This document shows, in pieces, positions 45,226 to 57,165 of a stretch of DNA of 64,000 nucleotides. Both the position numbers and the translations under genes were made by a program. The DNA is taken from NCBI GenBank assembly GCA_902805475.1, contig CADCSX010000010.1, positions 806,001 through 870,000 of the forward strand, in the 5' to 3' direction. Position 1 is the first letter of the stretch; every line of letters begins with the position of its first letter. The DNA comes from Entonaema liquescens. Its lineage: Eukaryota; Ascomycota; Sordariomycetes; Xylariales; Xylariaceae. The notes under the pieces were generated by a model. The model saw only the letters and a program-made list of their open reading frames with translations. It had not been told where the DNA came from and made no database searches.

Positions 45226-46176
45226 TTATGCTACAGTTTCCTTCAAAAACACATGGTTTCCATAGCCCATGTACTTGGTCTGGATCTGCATACTTTCCAG
45301 TACCCTGCGCTTCATCTCTGACACGGTCTTCACAATATCCATCTTGAGGAACGCCCCATGTGTAGAGCTGAAGTCGTATTTCTTAAGAATACTCCACATC
45401 CGTTGTAGCTCATCTGGGGCTAGGGGGATCATATTCGGAATGCTCCACATGAATGAATAGCTGTTCATACCCGCGGGTCGGGTCCGGGAGGCTCCTACGG
45501 CGTCCGTATCCCAGCTACCTAGTCCCGAAGGAGTGGTGACTAGTGTGTCGGCGATGAGCAGTCGTTCTTCGTATAATGCTACGAATGAGCCCGGAAAGTG
45601 CCCACCAACTTTGAGAACTTGGACTCCGGAAGCTGCCCCATCGATCTTTAGGTCAAGCTCCGTCTCGTTTACAAAGACCTGGTGTACCGAGCTTTGCGTC
45701 GTCCATTGCTTATCTTCCGCAGCAAGATAGACGGGACAGTTGAAAGCGCGGGTCCATTCCACATGTGTGGAATAGTAATGCGGGTGGGAGATGACGATAG
45801 CTTTGAGTCCACCTAAGTCTTTGATTTTATCGATGGTGTCGTCATCGATGAGAGTGAGACAATCCCAAAGGACGTTACCGCTTGGAGTTTTTAGGAGAAT
45901 AGCTCGCTGACCTATGGCCACCTTAGGTTCTGTATGGATAGATATAAACCTGTCGTCATCTTCAAAGGGCGTCCATATGTTTTTTGCGCTAGAACGGAGC
46001 TCATCCAGCGTGGTAAACGCTTGACCAGTTGGTGGCGTGAATTGACGAGGGTCGTCACAGATGAAGCATGTTTTCAGCTCTTGCTTGTTTGTGGTGGGAA
46101 ATTGTGTCCCGCAAGCTGTGCAGATGAGCCATGACCCTGTCCTCTTGGGGTCGTATGCGGGTTCACTGGATGACAT
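45226..46176 (-). CDS. Metallo-beta-lactamase-fold protein with N-terminal zinc ribbon
   Basis: Intronless, 316 aa from the ATG at 46176 (MSSSEPAYDPKRTG). The open frame extends 34 codons further upstream, but that part looks non-coding. An N-terminal CxxC-x14-CxxC (CTAC...CFIC) looks like a small zinc ribbon. The MBL fold follows: GQRAILLKTPSGNVLWDC, the metal-site strand VISHPHYYSTHVEWTRAF, the distal histidine in VGGHFPGS, and the LIADTLVTTPSG Asp. The canonical HxHxDH is changed to HPHYYSTH, so the usual metal-2 Asp and His are not in place. I recognise this as a conserved fungal family with that same sequence pattern, of unknown substrate; no signal peptide. It is convergent with the quinone-oxidoreductase-like gene. 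Confidence 0.85.
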   Translation of the reverse strand: MSSSEPAYDPKRTGSWLICTACGTQFPTTNKQELKTCFICDDPRQFTPPTGQAFTTLDELRSSAKNIWTPFEDDDRFISIHTEPKVAIGQRAILLKTPSGNVLWDCLTLIDDDTIDKIKDLGGLKAIVISHPHYYSTHVEWTRAFNCPVYLAAEDKQWTTQSSVHQVFVNETELDLKIDGAASGVQVLKVGGHFPGSFVALYEERLLIADTLVTTPSGLGSWDTDAVGASRTRPAGMNSYSFMWSIPNMIPLAPDELQRMWSILKKYDFSSTHGAFLKMDIVKTVSEMKRRVLESMQIQTKYMGYGNHVFLKETVA

Positions 46177-47028
46177 GTCTGGGTACCTAGATTTGCTGTC
46201 AAGGCCGAATTCGAAGACCACCTCCGAAAGCTCAATACAGTTGATTAAATGGGTCGTTGCTAGTTTTGAATTTAACACTCCCTAAAGCTTATATCGTTTT
46301 CACCTCTGGAATAGATTCTCGTATGCCTTTGTATATCTCATAAATATAACAGGAATACATAGGTATGTCATAGGCGACCTTGAAAATAGTAGCATATCCG
46401 GAAGCTCTTTGCGGGGTGCATTAGTGGGGAAAGGACTTGGAGAAGTGGGGGATGAGTTAGCTCTTACAACTCCACGAATATACAATTAACTACTTGTATT
46501 TATATAACTATTTTTATTTTTACAGATATAATTAGCTAATTAGTTACTTCCACTGGTGTGTATGTAATATTAGGTGGTTTAAAAATACATATAACTAACT
46601 CCTCTATCAGTTTGTGTTTATGTAATATATAGATAGCTTGATAAACTTATCAGAAGAAATGCAAGACAAGACTAGACCCCATTCCGTGTGCGGAAGTTAT
46701 AACCGGTTATCAGCGGCCGGTGAAGAAGGTGAGCTTCATAAAGTACTGCGATGAAATGCGGGGGATGCCGATACCGAGCTCTATCCGGTCGTGTAAGAGG
46801 GCGCGAATGAGCTGAGCTTATCTTTTCAACCCCGTCTCCGGCATTCCAGTCGCCGTTGTACCTAAGGTACACAGGGTAACCCTGGATTAGGTATTTAATA
46901 ATAACTCAAAATTCCCATCCTGGAGCTTTCTTCCGCTTCCATGCTACCTAAGTTGATATCTCATCTTTTTGACGTCACATTGAAGTCGTCATTCAAAATC
47001 AAGCGTCTACTTAGGTTCAACTAACAAG
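46177..47028. other. Divergent promoter region, no further feature
   Basis: Between the MBL gene (minus) and the amidase gene (plus). The stretch 46480-46640 is strongly AT-rich. No coding frame supported. Confidence 0.45.
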
Positions 47029-48864
47029 ATGGTCTTCTTTCTCGACTACATCCAACATAAAAAAGACTGGTAAGCATTTCATCTGCACCATTCCTACCAA
47101 TAATCTATCAGAAGAAAACCGATTTCGGAATCGTAAACCAAGTATGTTCTTTTCTTACAGTGAAATAGCAAGTTCAAGCAGAATGAGCGTGCGGAGAGGC
47201 TTCGGGCGTTAACAAATTATCGTGGCCCCTTTACTCCCTTGGATCGGGATATTATCAATAAGCCCATCGAAGAATTAGTCGAAAATGTACATAAGGGAGA
47301 GCTTAAACCCATTGACCTTCTCAATACGTACGGCAAGGTCGCGCTCAAGGCACATGAGAAAACGAACTGTGTCACTGAGGTTATGATCTCTGATGCTGAG
47401 CGTTGGATTGCGGACGGCTCTATCAATACTCAAGGTCCTCTGGCCGGCATTCCAATCAGTTTGAAAGATACCATTAACGTTGGCGGGTACGATTCGACTG
47501 TTGGTTACAGCAGCTTTGTTGGAAATAAACAGCCACAGGATGGCGCCACCGTGAGATTACTCAAGGATGCCGGTGCTGTTCCCTACGTCAAAACCAACTT
47601 ACCTATCACGCTACTAAGTTTTGAGTCCACCAATGACGTCTGGGGGCGATGTACCAATCCGCATAACAGCAAGTACTCCCCTGGAGGCTCAACTGGTGGT
47701 GAGGCAGCTCTGTTAGCGTTGGGTGGACGAATTGGAATTGGAAGTGATGTTGCCGGCAGCGTCCGAGCGCCAGCCCATTTCTCCGGTGTTTACAGTCTGC
47801 GGTGTTCAACTGGACGATGGCCGAAAACGGGCTTTGCTACAAGCATGCCTGGCCAAGAAGGCGTGCCAAGTGTATACAGCCCTATGACTAGGACCCTGAA
47901 TGACCTGACATATTTCACCCGTGCTATAATCGGTATGCAACCATGGAAGTACGATTACTCTGTTCATCCTATACCATGGAAATCCGACGTGGAAGAAGAA
48001 TATGCGACGAAGAGCAAGTTCCGTGTAGGCGTGATGAGGACCGATGGTGTGGTTGATCCAAGCCCTGCATGTGTGCGAGCACTAGAAAAGGTAGAAATTG
48101 CCTTGAAAGAGGCGGGTCATGAGATCGTCGAGGCTGACGTACCGTCGCCATACGAAGGACTCCAAATCGGTGCTCTCTTACTAAACGCCGACGGCTGCAA
48201 AACGTTCAAGACCTTTTTCCGTTCTGGCGAATGGAATGACCCCGGAGCTCATCAGATGGATTGGCTCATACGACTTCCGCGTCCGTTCAAATATATCTAT
48301 TACCTATGGGTTAAGTACGTCCGAAGAGATGATATCTGGGCCGGTCTTGTCAAAGACTGGCATGAAAAGAGTGCGTTCGAGCAGTGGCAGCTGGTTGCGA
48401 AACGCGAGGCTTATAAAAACAAATTCTTTGAATGGTGGAACAAGGCCGATATTGACTTCCTAATAACGCCTCCTAATGCGACTCCAGCTGTACCTCATGA
48501 TGGTATGAAAGAGGCAGTGAGCAGCTGCGGTTACACATTCCTGTTCAACATTGTAAGTGTACTCCTAAACCTCTGTTTGCTTTGGCCATGCTAAATGACG
48601 TAGGTCGATTATACTTGCGGTATAATCCCAGTGACACATGTCGACAAGGCCCTTGACAAGCTTCCACCTACATTCAACATCAAGAAGCTGAATGGTGTTG
48701 CTCAAGGTGCATACAAGCTTTACGATGCCGAGGCGATGCACGGACTACCAGTTGGTGTCCAGATTGTCGGGCGCAGGTTAGAAGAAGAGAAAGTGCTTGC
48801 TGTTATGAAGAGAGTCGAGGATGCCCTCGGTGATGATAAGTATCAACTGCTCGATATAGATTAA
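47029..48864 (+). CDS. Amidase-signature family hydrolase (acetamidase-like)
   Basis: Exons 47029-47069, 47169-48552 and 48604-48864 join in phase to 561 aa. The Ser-cisSer-Lys triad is visible: Lys113 in SLKDTINVGG, cis-Ser188 in PGGSTGGEAAL, and nucleophile Ser211 in GSDVAGSVR. The spacings (75 and 23) match characterised amidases such as FAAH. The C-terminal part shows FLITPPNATPAVPHD and GLPVGVQIVGRRLEEEKVLAVM. No signal peptide, so it is probably cytosolic. Fungal members hydrolyse small amides such as acetamide, or act in secondary metabolism; the substrate cannot be read here. The short first exon (14 codons) is supported by donor and phase but not by family-specific residues. Confidence 0.92.
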
Positions 48865-49256
48865 CGGCTTCGGATCTAGATATTGTTGTGGATCTGCCGA
48901 TATCATAAGATACCCTGCTTGCGGCGGGCGCATCGCAGTTTTATCATTAGAGCAACTATACAAAACTAGAATTCAACAGAAAATTCCTACTTGTTTGCAA
49001 AGTCTCCACGGAAATAGATGCACTGCATCCCTGGATTTGTTGGAGGTGAACCGTTGTTGAAGACTCCGATCTCGGGCGACCTTACAGCCGCTTGGTACAA
49101 GACCAGTCCCGTATATAAATATCCCTAGATACCTACCGAATATACGCGTATAAAGTCAATTGGAGAAATTCAGCTTATTTTCATTGTGTCACGGAATAAA
49201 GGGTTCAAAAATCACTCACCTAACCCTTAGCTCCTAACCAGGAAACTTCATTCCCA
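48865..49256. other. Intergenic region, no feature seen
   Basis: About 390 bases between two genes in the same direction; it contains the promoter of the methyltransferase gene. Confidence 0.45.
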
Positions 49257-50324
49257 ATGGCGGAGAAGAAAGACCATTGGTCCTCTGAGGTAGGTTGAAC
49301 AAGAAACATTCTCGGTTTATAATACGCTTTTGTATATATTCTGACCTGAAAACATTACTTAAGGCCTACCAGCATTCGGCCTCGTTCGTACCGAAGCTGG
49401 CTACGAAGATCTTACAGTGGCTCGATCCTCAGAAGGACGATGTGATCCTGGATATAGGCTGCGGTGGTAAGCTGATACCATATATAATTCGTCTTGAGAG
49501 TAATTGAACTCGAAGCTTACCATATGATTAACATAGACGGTGTGGTCAACATCCAATTGCAAGACATCCTAGCCCAAGGCAACGGTAGCATCCACGGCAC
49601 AGATGCCTCGCCAGCTATGATCGAGGCGGCGACACAAGCAGCCAGTAAAGCCGGAGCTTCGAAATGCACCTTCGAAGGTAAGCAAGCCTATCCTTGTCGC
49701 GGGTGGCAAAACCTAAAAGTAGCAAACTTCCCCGACTAACACCCAACCAAACTAGTCGTCGACGCCCTCGAACTCGCCCAAGCAGCACACCTCCAGCGCG
49801 GGCACTTCACCAAAGTCTTCTCCAACGCCGCGCTGCACTGGATCTTCGGGTCCTCGAAAGGCGACCCAGCGCTGCAGGCATCCGTCTTCCGGGGCGCGCG
49901 AGACGCGCTCGCGCCCGGCGGCGTGTTCGCCTTCGAGATGGGCGGGCTGGGCAACGTAGCGGAGATCCGAGCGGCTCTGCTGAGCGCCGTGGCGCGGCGC
50001 GTGGGGCTCCCAAAGGCGGTCGAGCACGACCCGTGGTTCTTCCCCGACGAGGCCTGGGCTACGGACTTGCTGGAGAATAAGGTCGGCGGGTGGAAGGTGG
50101 AGAGGGCGGAGCGTGAGTATCGGCCTACGCAGGCTGATGCGGGTGGGGTAGAGGGCTGGGTGAGACTATTCGGTGCGCAGTTTTTTGAGGCGTTGAAGGA
50201 GGGGGAGGAGAGGGAGGAGTGTATTAAGGAGGTGGTGGATGTTCTGGAGGTTGTGTGTAAGAATCCTAGTGGTGGGTTTCATTTGGGATATGTGAGGTTG
50301 AGAGTGTTGGCGAGGAAGTTATGA
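49257..50324 (+). CDS. SAM-dependent methyltransferase (trans-aconitate methyltransferase/Tam-like)
   Basis: Exons 49257-49289, 49364-49466, 49537-49677 and 49756-50324 give 281 aa. The N-terminus reads WSSEAYQHSASFVPKLATKILQWLDPQ. Motif I is VILDIGCGDG, followed by IHGTDASPAMIEAATQAA (the acidic SAM-ribose ligand), VDALEL, and the catalytic-strand segment KVFSNAALHWIFG, where Tam-like enzymes have the same 'SNxALHW' pattern. VFRGARDALAPGGVFAFEMGG is motif III. The last exon is GC-rich (49780-50100) in contrast with the flanks. All four splice junctions keep frame. In this family the substrate is usually a small carboxylic acid or a metabolite; it cannot be named from sequence. Confidence 0.88.
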
Positions 50325-50797
50325 ACTCATACTTCACGATATTAGTATATTTTCACTTTTTAAATATGATTAAATAGTGTAAAAAGGAATATTAGGGAGC
50401 ATTCGCTTATTAGCCGATATAAATGGAATGAAGGCATCGTTGCACGTCTTGATAGACTCGTATTCCTTGTTACTTGCGATGTAAACACTCATCATAATTA
50501 GGTACTCAGATAACCAAGTTAGAATATCATCGCTCTAATTTCAGAAGCAAGCTATAAAAGGCAAATGAAACAACCATGAGATAACGGAATTTTAACTTCT
50601 TATATAACATGCGTGACGTCATCTTTGTAATTCGTCTCGTGGACATGTTTTTCGATGACCTCCAACACATGACTTTAAATCTTAAACTTAAACACAACAC
50701 CATAACGATACTATCCTCAACCAAACGGTACTTGCTGGATTTCTAACGACATTCAAATCTTCCTACCGCTAAACATATTCTCACAGTCGAAAAAGCA
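50325..50797. other. Intergenic region, AT-rich
   Basis: No coding region is supported. It contains the promoter of the DUF1772-like gene. Confidence 0.45.
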
Positions 50798-51289
50798 ATG
50801 TCTCATCTTTCCAACACAATGCTCAACCCCACACCCAACTCCATCCGCGCCCTCCAAGCCATCACCATAGCCCTCCTCACCACCACCGCCGGCGCCAGCG
50901 CAGGCCTCTCCATATTCCTAGTCCCGCGGCTCATGGAGTCGCCCACGCGTCTCATGGTCGAGCAATCCCTGCGCGCCATGTCCGCCGCCCGCCGCCTGTT
51001 GACCGTCCCGCTGGTTCTCCCGGGCGTGCTACACGCGTACCTGGCGTACCACGTCCCCGGCAAGGTGCGGGTGTACGCCGTCGCAGGCGCCCTGTCGCTG
51101 AGCACGCTGCCGTGGATGCGCTTTGCCCTGGACCCGCTGAACGGCAAGCTGGAGGACCGCATCATGGTGCTGGAGGCGGAACCCAAGACCGCGCATCAGT
51201 TGGTGGACTCGTGGGCTACGCGGAACTTGTACCGGCCCGTTGTGAATCTTGCGGCGGGGGTTATTGCGCTGTATGCTGCGTTGTGGTAG
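50798..51289 (+). CDS. DUF1772-like small membrane protein (anthrone-oxygenase-like family)
   Basis: Intronless, 163 aa. Four hydrophobic segments are visible: LQAITIALLTTTAGASAGLSIFLVP, LLTVPLVLPGVLHAYLAY, VYAVAGALSLSTLPW, and VVNLAAGVIALYAALW. Between the last two lies a loop with DRIMVLEAEP and SWATRNLYRP, the Trp-x-x-Arg-Asn pattern seen near the last helix of DUF1772 proteins. Some DUF1772 proteins (HypC, TpcL, GedH types) act as anthrone oxygenases in polyketide clusters; many others have unknown roles. No polyketide synthase is present here, so I would not name an activity. The sequence is GC-rich relative to its flanks. Confidence 0.75.
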   Translation: MSHLSNTMLNPTPNSIRALQAITIALLTTTAGASAGLSIFLVPRLMESPTRLMVEQSLRAMSAARRLLTVPLVLPGVLHAYLAYHVPGKVRVYAVAGALSLSTLPWMRFALDPLNGKLEDRIMVLEAEPKTAHQLVDSWATRNLYRPVVNLAAGVIALYAALW

Positions 51290-51416
51290 GAGTAGGATGG
51301 GATTACGCGGGGTGGGTAGGAAATTCCCAGACAATCAGGGAAAGGTGTATCAAGGGTCATAGTAATGTATTACTATTATGAGATGATAGCTAAGTATTAG
51401 GCTGCTATTATTATGG

Positions 51417-54400
51417 TTAAACCCAACTCAGGGTCCATCCATTTGACCAAGCACCACCCACTGTCAACGAGTCAAGACCAGTGATCGTAAGGACCCTGCT
51501 CGAGTTCTGTAGGGCCCATGCGTTGGTAGGGACTTCTTTCCCGTTCAACTCTACTTTAGATATGGGATTTTTGGCTCCCAAGATCGTCACATTACCCAGA
51601 ACATTCTTGTCTTCGAAATCACCACTAGGCGTGACCTTCAGCGATGAGTCCTCGACGGTGAACTGGCAGGTGTTAGCAACTTTATAAATCTATATATGGA
51701 GAATAGAAGGATTGGGAATCTTACATCGACCCATAAAGTAGCATTCGGCACGAGACTCTCTCCATCATCGATGTACAACCCTCCACTAGCATTTCCATCG
51801 CTATCGAGCGCGACAAGGAGACTCCAGGGACTCGCCCTGACGGCGGCGGTAGTTAGACCGGGCTCTTGTAGCGGTATGACTTTCCCGCCCCGCACGTAGA
51901 CTGGGATGTGACCGAGCGGTGCGTCGATGGTAACATTCTGCCCAGGCGCAACTCCTGTGATGGGTGTCTTGTTATACCAATCGTACCAGATGGTACCATC
52001 CCCTACGCCGGGGAAGACTCCATCGACAGTCGTAGCGCCCTGAACCAAGCAGGGAGTAACTAACACCGCGTCGCCGAGAAGGAATTGTCTATCGGCGTTA
52101 GCTAACCATGGCTCATCCGGAAACTCCCAAGCCAGAGCACGCAGAGTCGTGGAGCCGGTGGAATGACTAAGATAGAAAGTCGTGTATAAATATGGAAGCA
52201 ATGCGTATCGAATCTTCATCGCTACCCTCGAAGCCTCGGCCACAGAAGGCCAGAGATAGGGCTCTTGGCTAGTGGCATCTTGCGTGTTGTGATTTCGGTA
52301 GAAAGGAAGGAAGGCGGACAACTGCATCCAGCGAGAACACAGTTCCTCGTCGACATCCCCAGCAAACCCGCAGGCGTCGACGCCGAACATGGGGATGCCG
52401 AAAAGGGAGTAGGAGAGGCCCTGCGGGATAGAGAAGAATAGGAACGCCCAGAGAGAATAGTTGTCACCCCTATTTTCACGGTAAGTTACGTTTCAGAAAC
52501 CAGTAAAATAGATGGAGGTATCTTACCCCCAGTGACCAGCCCATTTCCCAGAACCTGCAAACTGGGACCGTCCAATGATGAACGGTCGCTTCTCGGGGAA
52601 TACATTCAGAAGGGCGTGATAGGTAGCGTTTAGAATCTGATGTCCGTATACATTATGGACGTCGTATTCTATAATTCCGCCATGGTGTGTTGCATTGGGA
52701 CTGACGGCATGGACGGCAAGATCGCCATGGAAGTTGTTAATAGCGTACGGGGGCCAGTTGACGTTTCGAACGCCTGGAGTCGGTGTGGTACGAAGATACG
52801 AAGTCGGAGTAGGATCTTCTCGCACGGCAAGAACTTCTTTGGCCGCGTTGGTTAGATCAACACTATTATGCTGTTGCCGAATCTCATTTCTGGAAACACT
52901 TGAAAAGTTGAGGTCTCGGTTATCGCTACCACAGCTTCCGACACAGAACGACGAGACTTCTGACATGTCGATCCAGATGCCATCAAACTTGACCTTGCTA
53001 TAGTACTCGGCAACCTCAGATATCCACCACCGGTTGGCGCCGGTACCGTTAAATAGAGCACCAATCCAATCAGCGTAAACTAGATATATGTAAGTATAGC
53101 TATGAGAGAATGCAGGGAGAGGACATACCGGTGTAACCAGGCCAAACTTTCCCGACGTATATAGACCCATCGGGATTCAATAGAAAGGCATCTTCTTCAA
53201 GACCCCTATTAAAAGGGGGGTATGCATCGCTTGCATTTGCGGGGTCAGGCACGTATATAGCGGCGTCGATAATGGGCACGTAATATTGGCCATTTTCATG
53301 CAGACGCGATAAGAACTCGGCTCCTTCCTCATAGCCATAGCGCTCCGGATTGTTTTCAAAATCCCGGTACGCTTTCATGTAGTCGATATCGGCTAGGAAG
53401 TGTCAATGATGGAATACTCCTGTCTTCCAGGAATTTCATTAGAGAAATGGTATAGCGACTTACACCAGATAACCTCAAGAGGGATTTCGGCTTTAGCAAA
53501 ATTGTCAATAACATTTTGGAGCTCAGTCCAGTTGTTGTAGCCCCATCTACATTGGTGGTATCCAAATGTCCAGTACTGCTGCATCGCAGGTAACCCAATC
53601 GCGCTTTTCTGGTATGACTTGGTAATTTTATCTTGAGTAGGGCCTTCGTAAAAGTAGAGATCGATATTACCGCCAAGCGCTCTCCAGGTAATATTGGTTT
53701 CTCGTAGCAAGACCTCCTGAATATGGGCGCTACGCTGGAAAACACCGTGCGTGTATGATTTATATTGAACTGACTTGTCAGTAGCATCTGGGGCGTACTT
53801 TAGAGACCCTGTGTCCTTGTCTACTTCAAAGTAACGAGTATCATAGTAGATAGGATGGCTTCCATAAATATTTGCATCAATATTATCGCCTACGTCAGCT
53901 GCGTAGAATGTTCCTGATAGGTATTTGTTAGGCTATGTTATAAAACAAGGGAGTATGAATGGCATACGGGTCAAGTTGTTTCCAAGCCTGAAGCCATGGA
54001 TCACCTCGCCAAGACCGTATAAGTTGTAGTTCTCGGGTAAAGCGGAGCCAAATTCGATGAACTGATCCTCATAGACCAATTGAGTGCCTTCTGTGTTAAA
54101 CAAGACATCACTGGTGCTTCTTCTGGTGATTTTGAATGAGAATGTCGGCTCGTTACTCCAGGTGAAGTCAAGATCACTGTCTGAGGAGTCAAAGTTCTCT
54201 TCGGTCTGAGGCTTTGGGATCAATTCTTCCGGAAGGATAAACCAAGTATAATTTTCAGTGCCGATGTAGCGGGGCAGTATCTCGATGTGCAGTCGATCTA
54301 CCGCTTGATACTCCACGGTTAGGCTCAGAGCTTTGATGTCAGTGCCGTAAACATTGCAAGCTTCACCAGCTAAGTTAAGATCCGCCGTGAAGCCATTGGT

Positions 54401-54625
54401 AGTGTTCTTCACATTAGAAGCTACGTAACCTGGACAGACAGTTTGGGGGTTGATGGCCTGGGGATCAACGATATTCGGGATGATGGGTTGACCAACGTCT
54501 GGGTCCTCATCAGAATCATCCCTCAAGCTGAGGGAATATTTTGTGTTCGTAGTTATCTGCCGTGCTGGAATGAGAGTTGACAATGATAGCAGAGCCGCTA
54601 AGAGCAGCATGATGTATCGAATCAT
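51417..54625 (-). CDS. GH31 alpha-glucosidase, secreted
   Basis: Six minus-strand exons (54625-53968, 53913-53464, 53392-53129, 53079-52527, 52469-51725, 51662-51417) join in phase to 971 aa. I chose ATG 54625 because a clean signal peptide follows (MIRYIMLLLAALLSLSTLIPARQ). The frame is open 81 codons further up, but that part is not secretion-like. Landmarks: NLYGLGEVIHGFR, FGYHQCRWGYNNWTEL, PLEVIWSDIDYM, the nucleophile in DGIWIDMSEVSSF (about D495), FIIGRSQFAGSGKWAGHWGGDN with the acid/base Asp (about D644), and WMQLSAFLPFYRNHN. Many N-glycosylation sequons occur. It hydrolyses terminal alpha-1,4 linkages in maltose or starch oligosaccharides. All splice phases agree and no frame break is seen. 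Confidence 0.95.
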
Positions 54626-55676
54626 TGCGCCCCTATTCAATCTCCCAGAACACCAGCTCCATGTAATTGCAAAGGATGAAACTAGACTTGAAAATAGGAG
54701 TAAACGAGAAGTGATGCTTAATTGTCCATACCAGGAATCAAGCTGGGTTATAAATGATAGAAGAAATGGGTCAAAACCGAGTGAGTCGGTGGATTGATCG
54801 GTGATAATGTATGTGGTACCACTCCAGCTGGACGGAAGCCACCGATTTATAGAGATGAGTACCTTCATCTTGATAACTCCGACCTACATTAGTGCAGGTA
54901 GGTAATTCTAGTATCCTCCCTGAGCTCTAGGTACACCTAGGTAATGGAATAAGAAAATCGGATAGAAAATCGGATAATGATTCGATGTAATCCTGGATAG
55001 CTAGGATGTATTTCCCCACGAATGATTCCCAGGTTAGCTGTTGTGTGCTTAAAGCTATAGCTAGGAAGAGCTACAGAAGCAAGCCATCCTTTCACGATGA
55101 TGGCATGAACTGATGTTGTTGCATCACTAAAATGATGGTGAAGACAATTGTAGTCGGTGAACAAGACTTAGAATAACTCGAAAACAGTTACGATCTCCAA
55201 ATCCCCCGCATTTTAATGCAATGTTGATCCATCCGGGGAGGCGTCCAAGCTCAACCAAGCTCTTTTGTCTTGCTCAGCAGACCGGCATTGTGCAGAATAC
55301 CACCGATAAATACGACCGATATTGGTTCTTGAAGTCCGCAGGCGGACAAGATGTATATAATTGCATACCCCGCAATGTAGTTATAAGTCATGTACCTATA
55401 GAGTCTTATGGTTTAGCGAGAAGCTATGTAAGTACTGAATATCGCCCCACATAAGCTTTGTCTAACTGTTAGACTGTAATTATTAGCTTATCGCATTTCC
55501 GTTGCACGACATTCCATTTCGTCTTTAAACATCACACCTTTAGATAGTTCGGCGACATCTTATTTTCGTCATCGCTGACGTTGCCTAAAAATATCCGGTA
55601 TACTTTTGCGAATAGGATAAGCCATTGAAAGAAAGCGATCAAAAGAAGTAAAGAAAACCTGATCATCGCCTTCATC
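54626..55676. other. Divergent promoter region GH31 / YTH1
   Basis: About 1 kb between divergent starts. The 54626-54868 part is open in the GH31 frame but is more likely leader or promoter. Other short frames are not supported. Confidence 0.5.
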
Positions 55677-56453
55677 ATGGCTTCGCTAACGGCACCTCTG
55701 CCGCCTTCCGAGCTTGCGAAGCAGATCCTCGAACACAAAGCGCCCAGCTACACATTCAGTTTCTCACCGTTTCTACGCTCCACCTACGGCCATGGATTTC
55801 CCCCGAACAGGCCAGTATGCAAAGCATTCGTCGCAGGACACTGCCCTCTAGGTACATCATGTCCCGACCGTCACGTCGCGCCCAACGCGGCCAGCAGCAC
55901 CAACGCCAGCTACAACTCCCTGGTATGCAAGCATTGGCTGCGCGCTCTGTGCAAGAAGGGCGAGAGTTGCGAGTTCCTTCACGAGTACAACCTTCGAAAG
56001 ATGCCGGAGTGTAACTTCTTCGTCCGCAACGGGTACTGCTCTAATGGCGACGAGTGCCTATACCTACACATCGACCCCCAATCCAAGTTGCCTCCCTGCC
56101 CACACTACGACCAGGGTTTTTGTCCCTTAGGCCCCAATTGTTCTAAGAAGCATGTCCGACGCAAACTTTGCCCCTACTACCTCGCCGGCTTCTGCCCCGA
56201 CGGCAAGACCTGTAAGGAAGGTGCGCATCCGAGATGGGATAAAAATCTCGAGAAGCCCATTGCCAAAGCAGATGTTGTGCACGAAGAACCGATCAGAAGA
56301 GACGACGGCTTTATGGACGAGGATCAAAGAGATTTTGGAAGGCAGGATAGGGACAACAAGGGCGGTCGAGGCGATAGATTCGGTGGCGGACGTGGTGGTC
56401 GCTGGAGAGGAAGAGGCGATAGGAAATTCGGACGTGGAAGAGGCCATCACTAG
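55677..56453 (+). CDS. YTH1: mRNA 3'-end-processing factor YTH1/CPSF30, five CCCH zinc fingers
   Basis: Intronless, 258 aa. Subunit of the cleavage and polyadenylation factor that recognises the polyadenylation signal. After MASLTAPLPPSELAKQILEHKAPSYTF there are five CCCH fingers in a row: VCKAFVAGHCPLGTSCPDRH, VCKHWLRALCKKGESCEFLH, ECNFFVRNGYCSNGDECLYLH, PCPHYDQGFCPLGPNCSKKH and LCPYYLAGFCPDGKTCKEGAH. A charged linker then leads to a C-terminal RGG-type tail (GGRGDRFGGGRGGRWRGRGDRK). The finger number and spacing are those of fungal YTH1; metazoan CPSF30 has a zinc knuckle in place of the RGG tail. It is divergent from the GH31 gene. Confidence 0.96.
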   Translation: MASLTAPLPPSELAKQILEHKAPSYTFSFSPFLRSTYGHGFPPNRPVCKAFVAGHCPLGTSCPDRHVAPNAASSTNASYNSLVCKHWLRALCKKGESCEFLHEYNLRKMPECNFFVRNGYCSNGDECLYLHIDPQSKLPPCPHYDQGFCPLGPNCSKKHVRRKLCPYYLAGFCPDGKTCKEGAHPRWDKNLEKPIAKADVVHEEPIRRDDGFMDEDQRDFGRQDRDNKGGRGDRFGGGRGGRWRGRGDRKFGRGRGHH

Positions 56454-57165
56454 CGGCGATGAGCCCTGGAATACATACACATACGGGCGTCTATACGAAT
56501 CGGCTATCATACTATAATACCTCTCGGTATACCGCTCGAGTTCGAACTGGTGGGGTTTATCACCGCCACCTTCTGCATATAACTATGCAAACATTTTGGT
56601 GGCCTCGGTCGACTCCCTTCCACCAAGGTGTACAACTCTCGAGAGCATTGGACGTTGCGAACATCGAATTTGATACCTACCTAGCTATCATACAAGGCCA
56701 TGTATAAGACTAAGGCCGCTAAGCATGTAATGGTCCTAGAGCTAGGGTCATAGTCTACGAAGATAACAGTGGACAACTTCTGTAGAAAAAGACCCAAGAA
56801 AAAGAGCAGAGAAGAGAGGAGAGGAGACAGGATACCCCAAAGATACTACTAGTATAGCAATCAAGTCATTATCACCAATTACCACTTAAAACCATACCTG
56901 CAATTGTAAACTGTCTATGTATTCATGTGAACTAACCCAGCTAAACGAGCCAACGTCCACGTAACAGAGAAGCGATATATATGCAAACACTGAGAGAAGC
57001 CATGCAATCCAGTCTTCATCACCCTTCATATGTACAACCTCCGCAATATCCCATCATCCTATTCATCAATCATCACGACGCGACGCCAACCAACCAAAAA
57101 GCAAACAAACCGCCTAACTCTCCCTTTACCAATCCCTAACCCTCATAAACCTCTTACGGAAGACT
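56454..57165. other. Intergenic region between convergent genes
   Basis: 3' flanks of YTH1 (plus) and the DUF1776 gene (minus). No feature seen. Confidence 0.5.

Noticed and set aside
46177..46278. Upstream 34 codons of the MBL frame as part of the protein
   Set aside because: Composition is unlike the rest, and the family begins close to MSSSEPAYDP.
54626..54868. Earlier start for the GH31 protein
   Set aside because: It would bury the signal peptide inside the protein; the ATG at 54625 fits a secreted enzyme.
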